Shown here in pieces: positions 63,845-64,000 of a stretch of 64,000 nucleotides of DNA (position 1 is its first letter; every line of letters starts with the position of its first letter). This DNA is from Streptomyces sp. MRC013 (GTDB taxonomy: Bacteria; Actinomycetota; Actinomycetes; Streptomycetales; Streptomycetaceae): contig NZ_CP094264.1 of the NCBI RefSeq assembly GCF_023614235.1, positions 3,162,001 to 3,226,000 of the forward strand. Reading direction: 5' to 3'. The position numbers and the translations under genes are program-made. Under the pieces are notes generated by a model. That model was not told where the DNA came from. It saw nothing but the letters and a program-made list of their open reading frames with translations, and searched no databases.

Positions 63845-64000
63845 GCGGGACCCCCCCTGGGGTGAGTGATGAGAGGCCGCGAGCGCGGCGGGCGGCGCCC
63901 GGTGGGCGCACGCGCGGCTCGGCAGCGGACGGATCATACAGCCGTCCTTCGAACTCCTGTAGGGATTTGTTGGCACGTGGTCGCCTTCCGCGCGACGGCC
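63845..64000. other. Upstream region of the FG-GAP gene
   Basis: Window end; no gene seen. Somewhat A/T-richer near 63935-63975, where the leftward promoter may lie. Confidence 0.4.

Noticed and set aside
1..64000. CRISPR arrays
   Set aside because: All repeats seen are contiguous or lack unique spacers of regular length; no cas genes are present.

Overview
The window is chromosomal DNA of very high G+C content from a Streptomyces-like actinomycete. The evidence is the HrdD-type sigma factor with a SigR-type promoter, the SepX/GlpR division protein beside moeA, an XRE/DUF397 pair, a DUF6227 protein, a GOLPH3-like GPP34 protein, frequent GTG starts, and ATGA/GTGA overlaps between genes. Long antisense ORFs are common and are composition shadows.

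Layout. 1-8.7 kb: a truncated CopA copper ATPase with a Met-rich membrane partner, an MFS exporter, a decayed isonitrile synthase (PvcA/Dit1-like joined to a TauD dioxygenase tail) coupled to a HAD phosphatase, and a FecCD-type metal-chelate ABC importer. 8.9-12.6 kb: ADP-ribosylglycohydrolase, DUF397/XRE pair and GPP34 protein. 12.8-19.8 kb: a D-Ala-D-Ala carboxypeptidase with a huge disordered N-terminus, a polytopic membrane protein, and an alkylation-repair operon (ECF sigma, Ada-like protein with Ser for the acceptor Cys, Ogt).

20.7-31 kb is a mosaic accessory region. It holds a fused HsdM-HsdS methyltransferase coupled to a two-TM protein, a VapBC-like module lying exactly between tRNA-Arg(CCU) and a duplicate of that tRNA's 3' end, an IS630 relic, minisatellites, and a large UvrD/HelD-like helicase with an extra C-terminal domain. 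31.7-34 kb is a three-gene unit resembling type VII secretion cargo: a WXG-like protein, a WXG-plus-lysozyme-fold effector and a small membrane protein that may be its immunity factor. 34.4-41.1 kb holds an M6 metalloprotease, a TetR/MFS pair, a MarR/LigB-dioxygenase divergon with two palindromic operators, and a questin-oxidase pseudogene.

41.7-60 kb looks like conserved core: hrdD, DUF6227, mscL, an SAF-domain protein, mtnP, an FmdB zinc ribbon, an MFS protein, a K+/H+ antiporter, penicillin acylase, formyl-THF cyclo-ligase, galU-moeA-moaC-mogA-GNAT, sepX and tRNA-Ala(CGC). The end holds a TetR/DUF6463 divergon with a five-copy 14-bp repeat array and a secreted FG-GAP repeat protein.

Five genes (isonitrile synthase, carboxypeptidase, membrane protein, hsdMS, galU) are each broken by a single-base shift in a G or C homopolymer of 5-6 nt. 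Because galU is among them, consensus sequencing error is the likeliest common cause, so these should not all be read as true pseudogenes.
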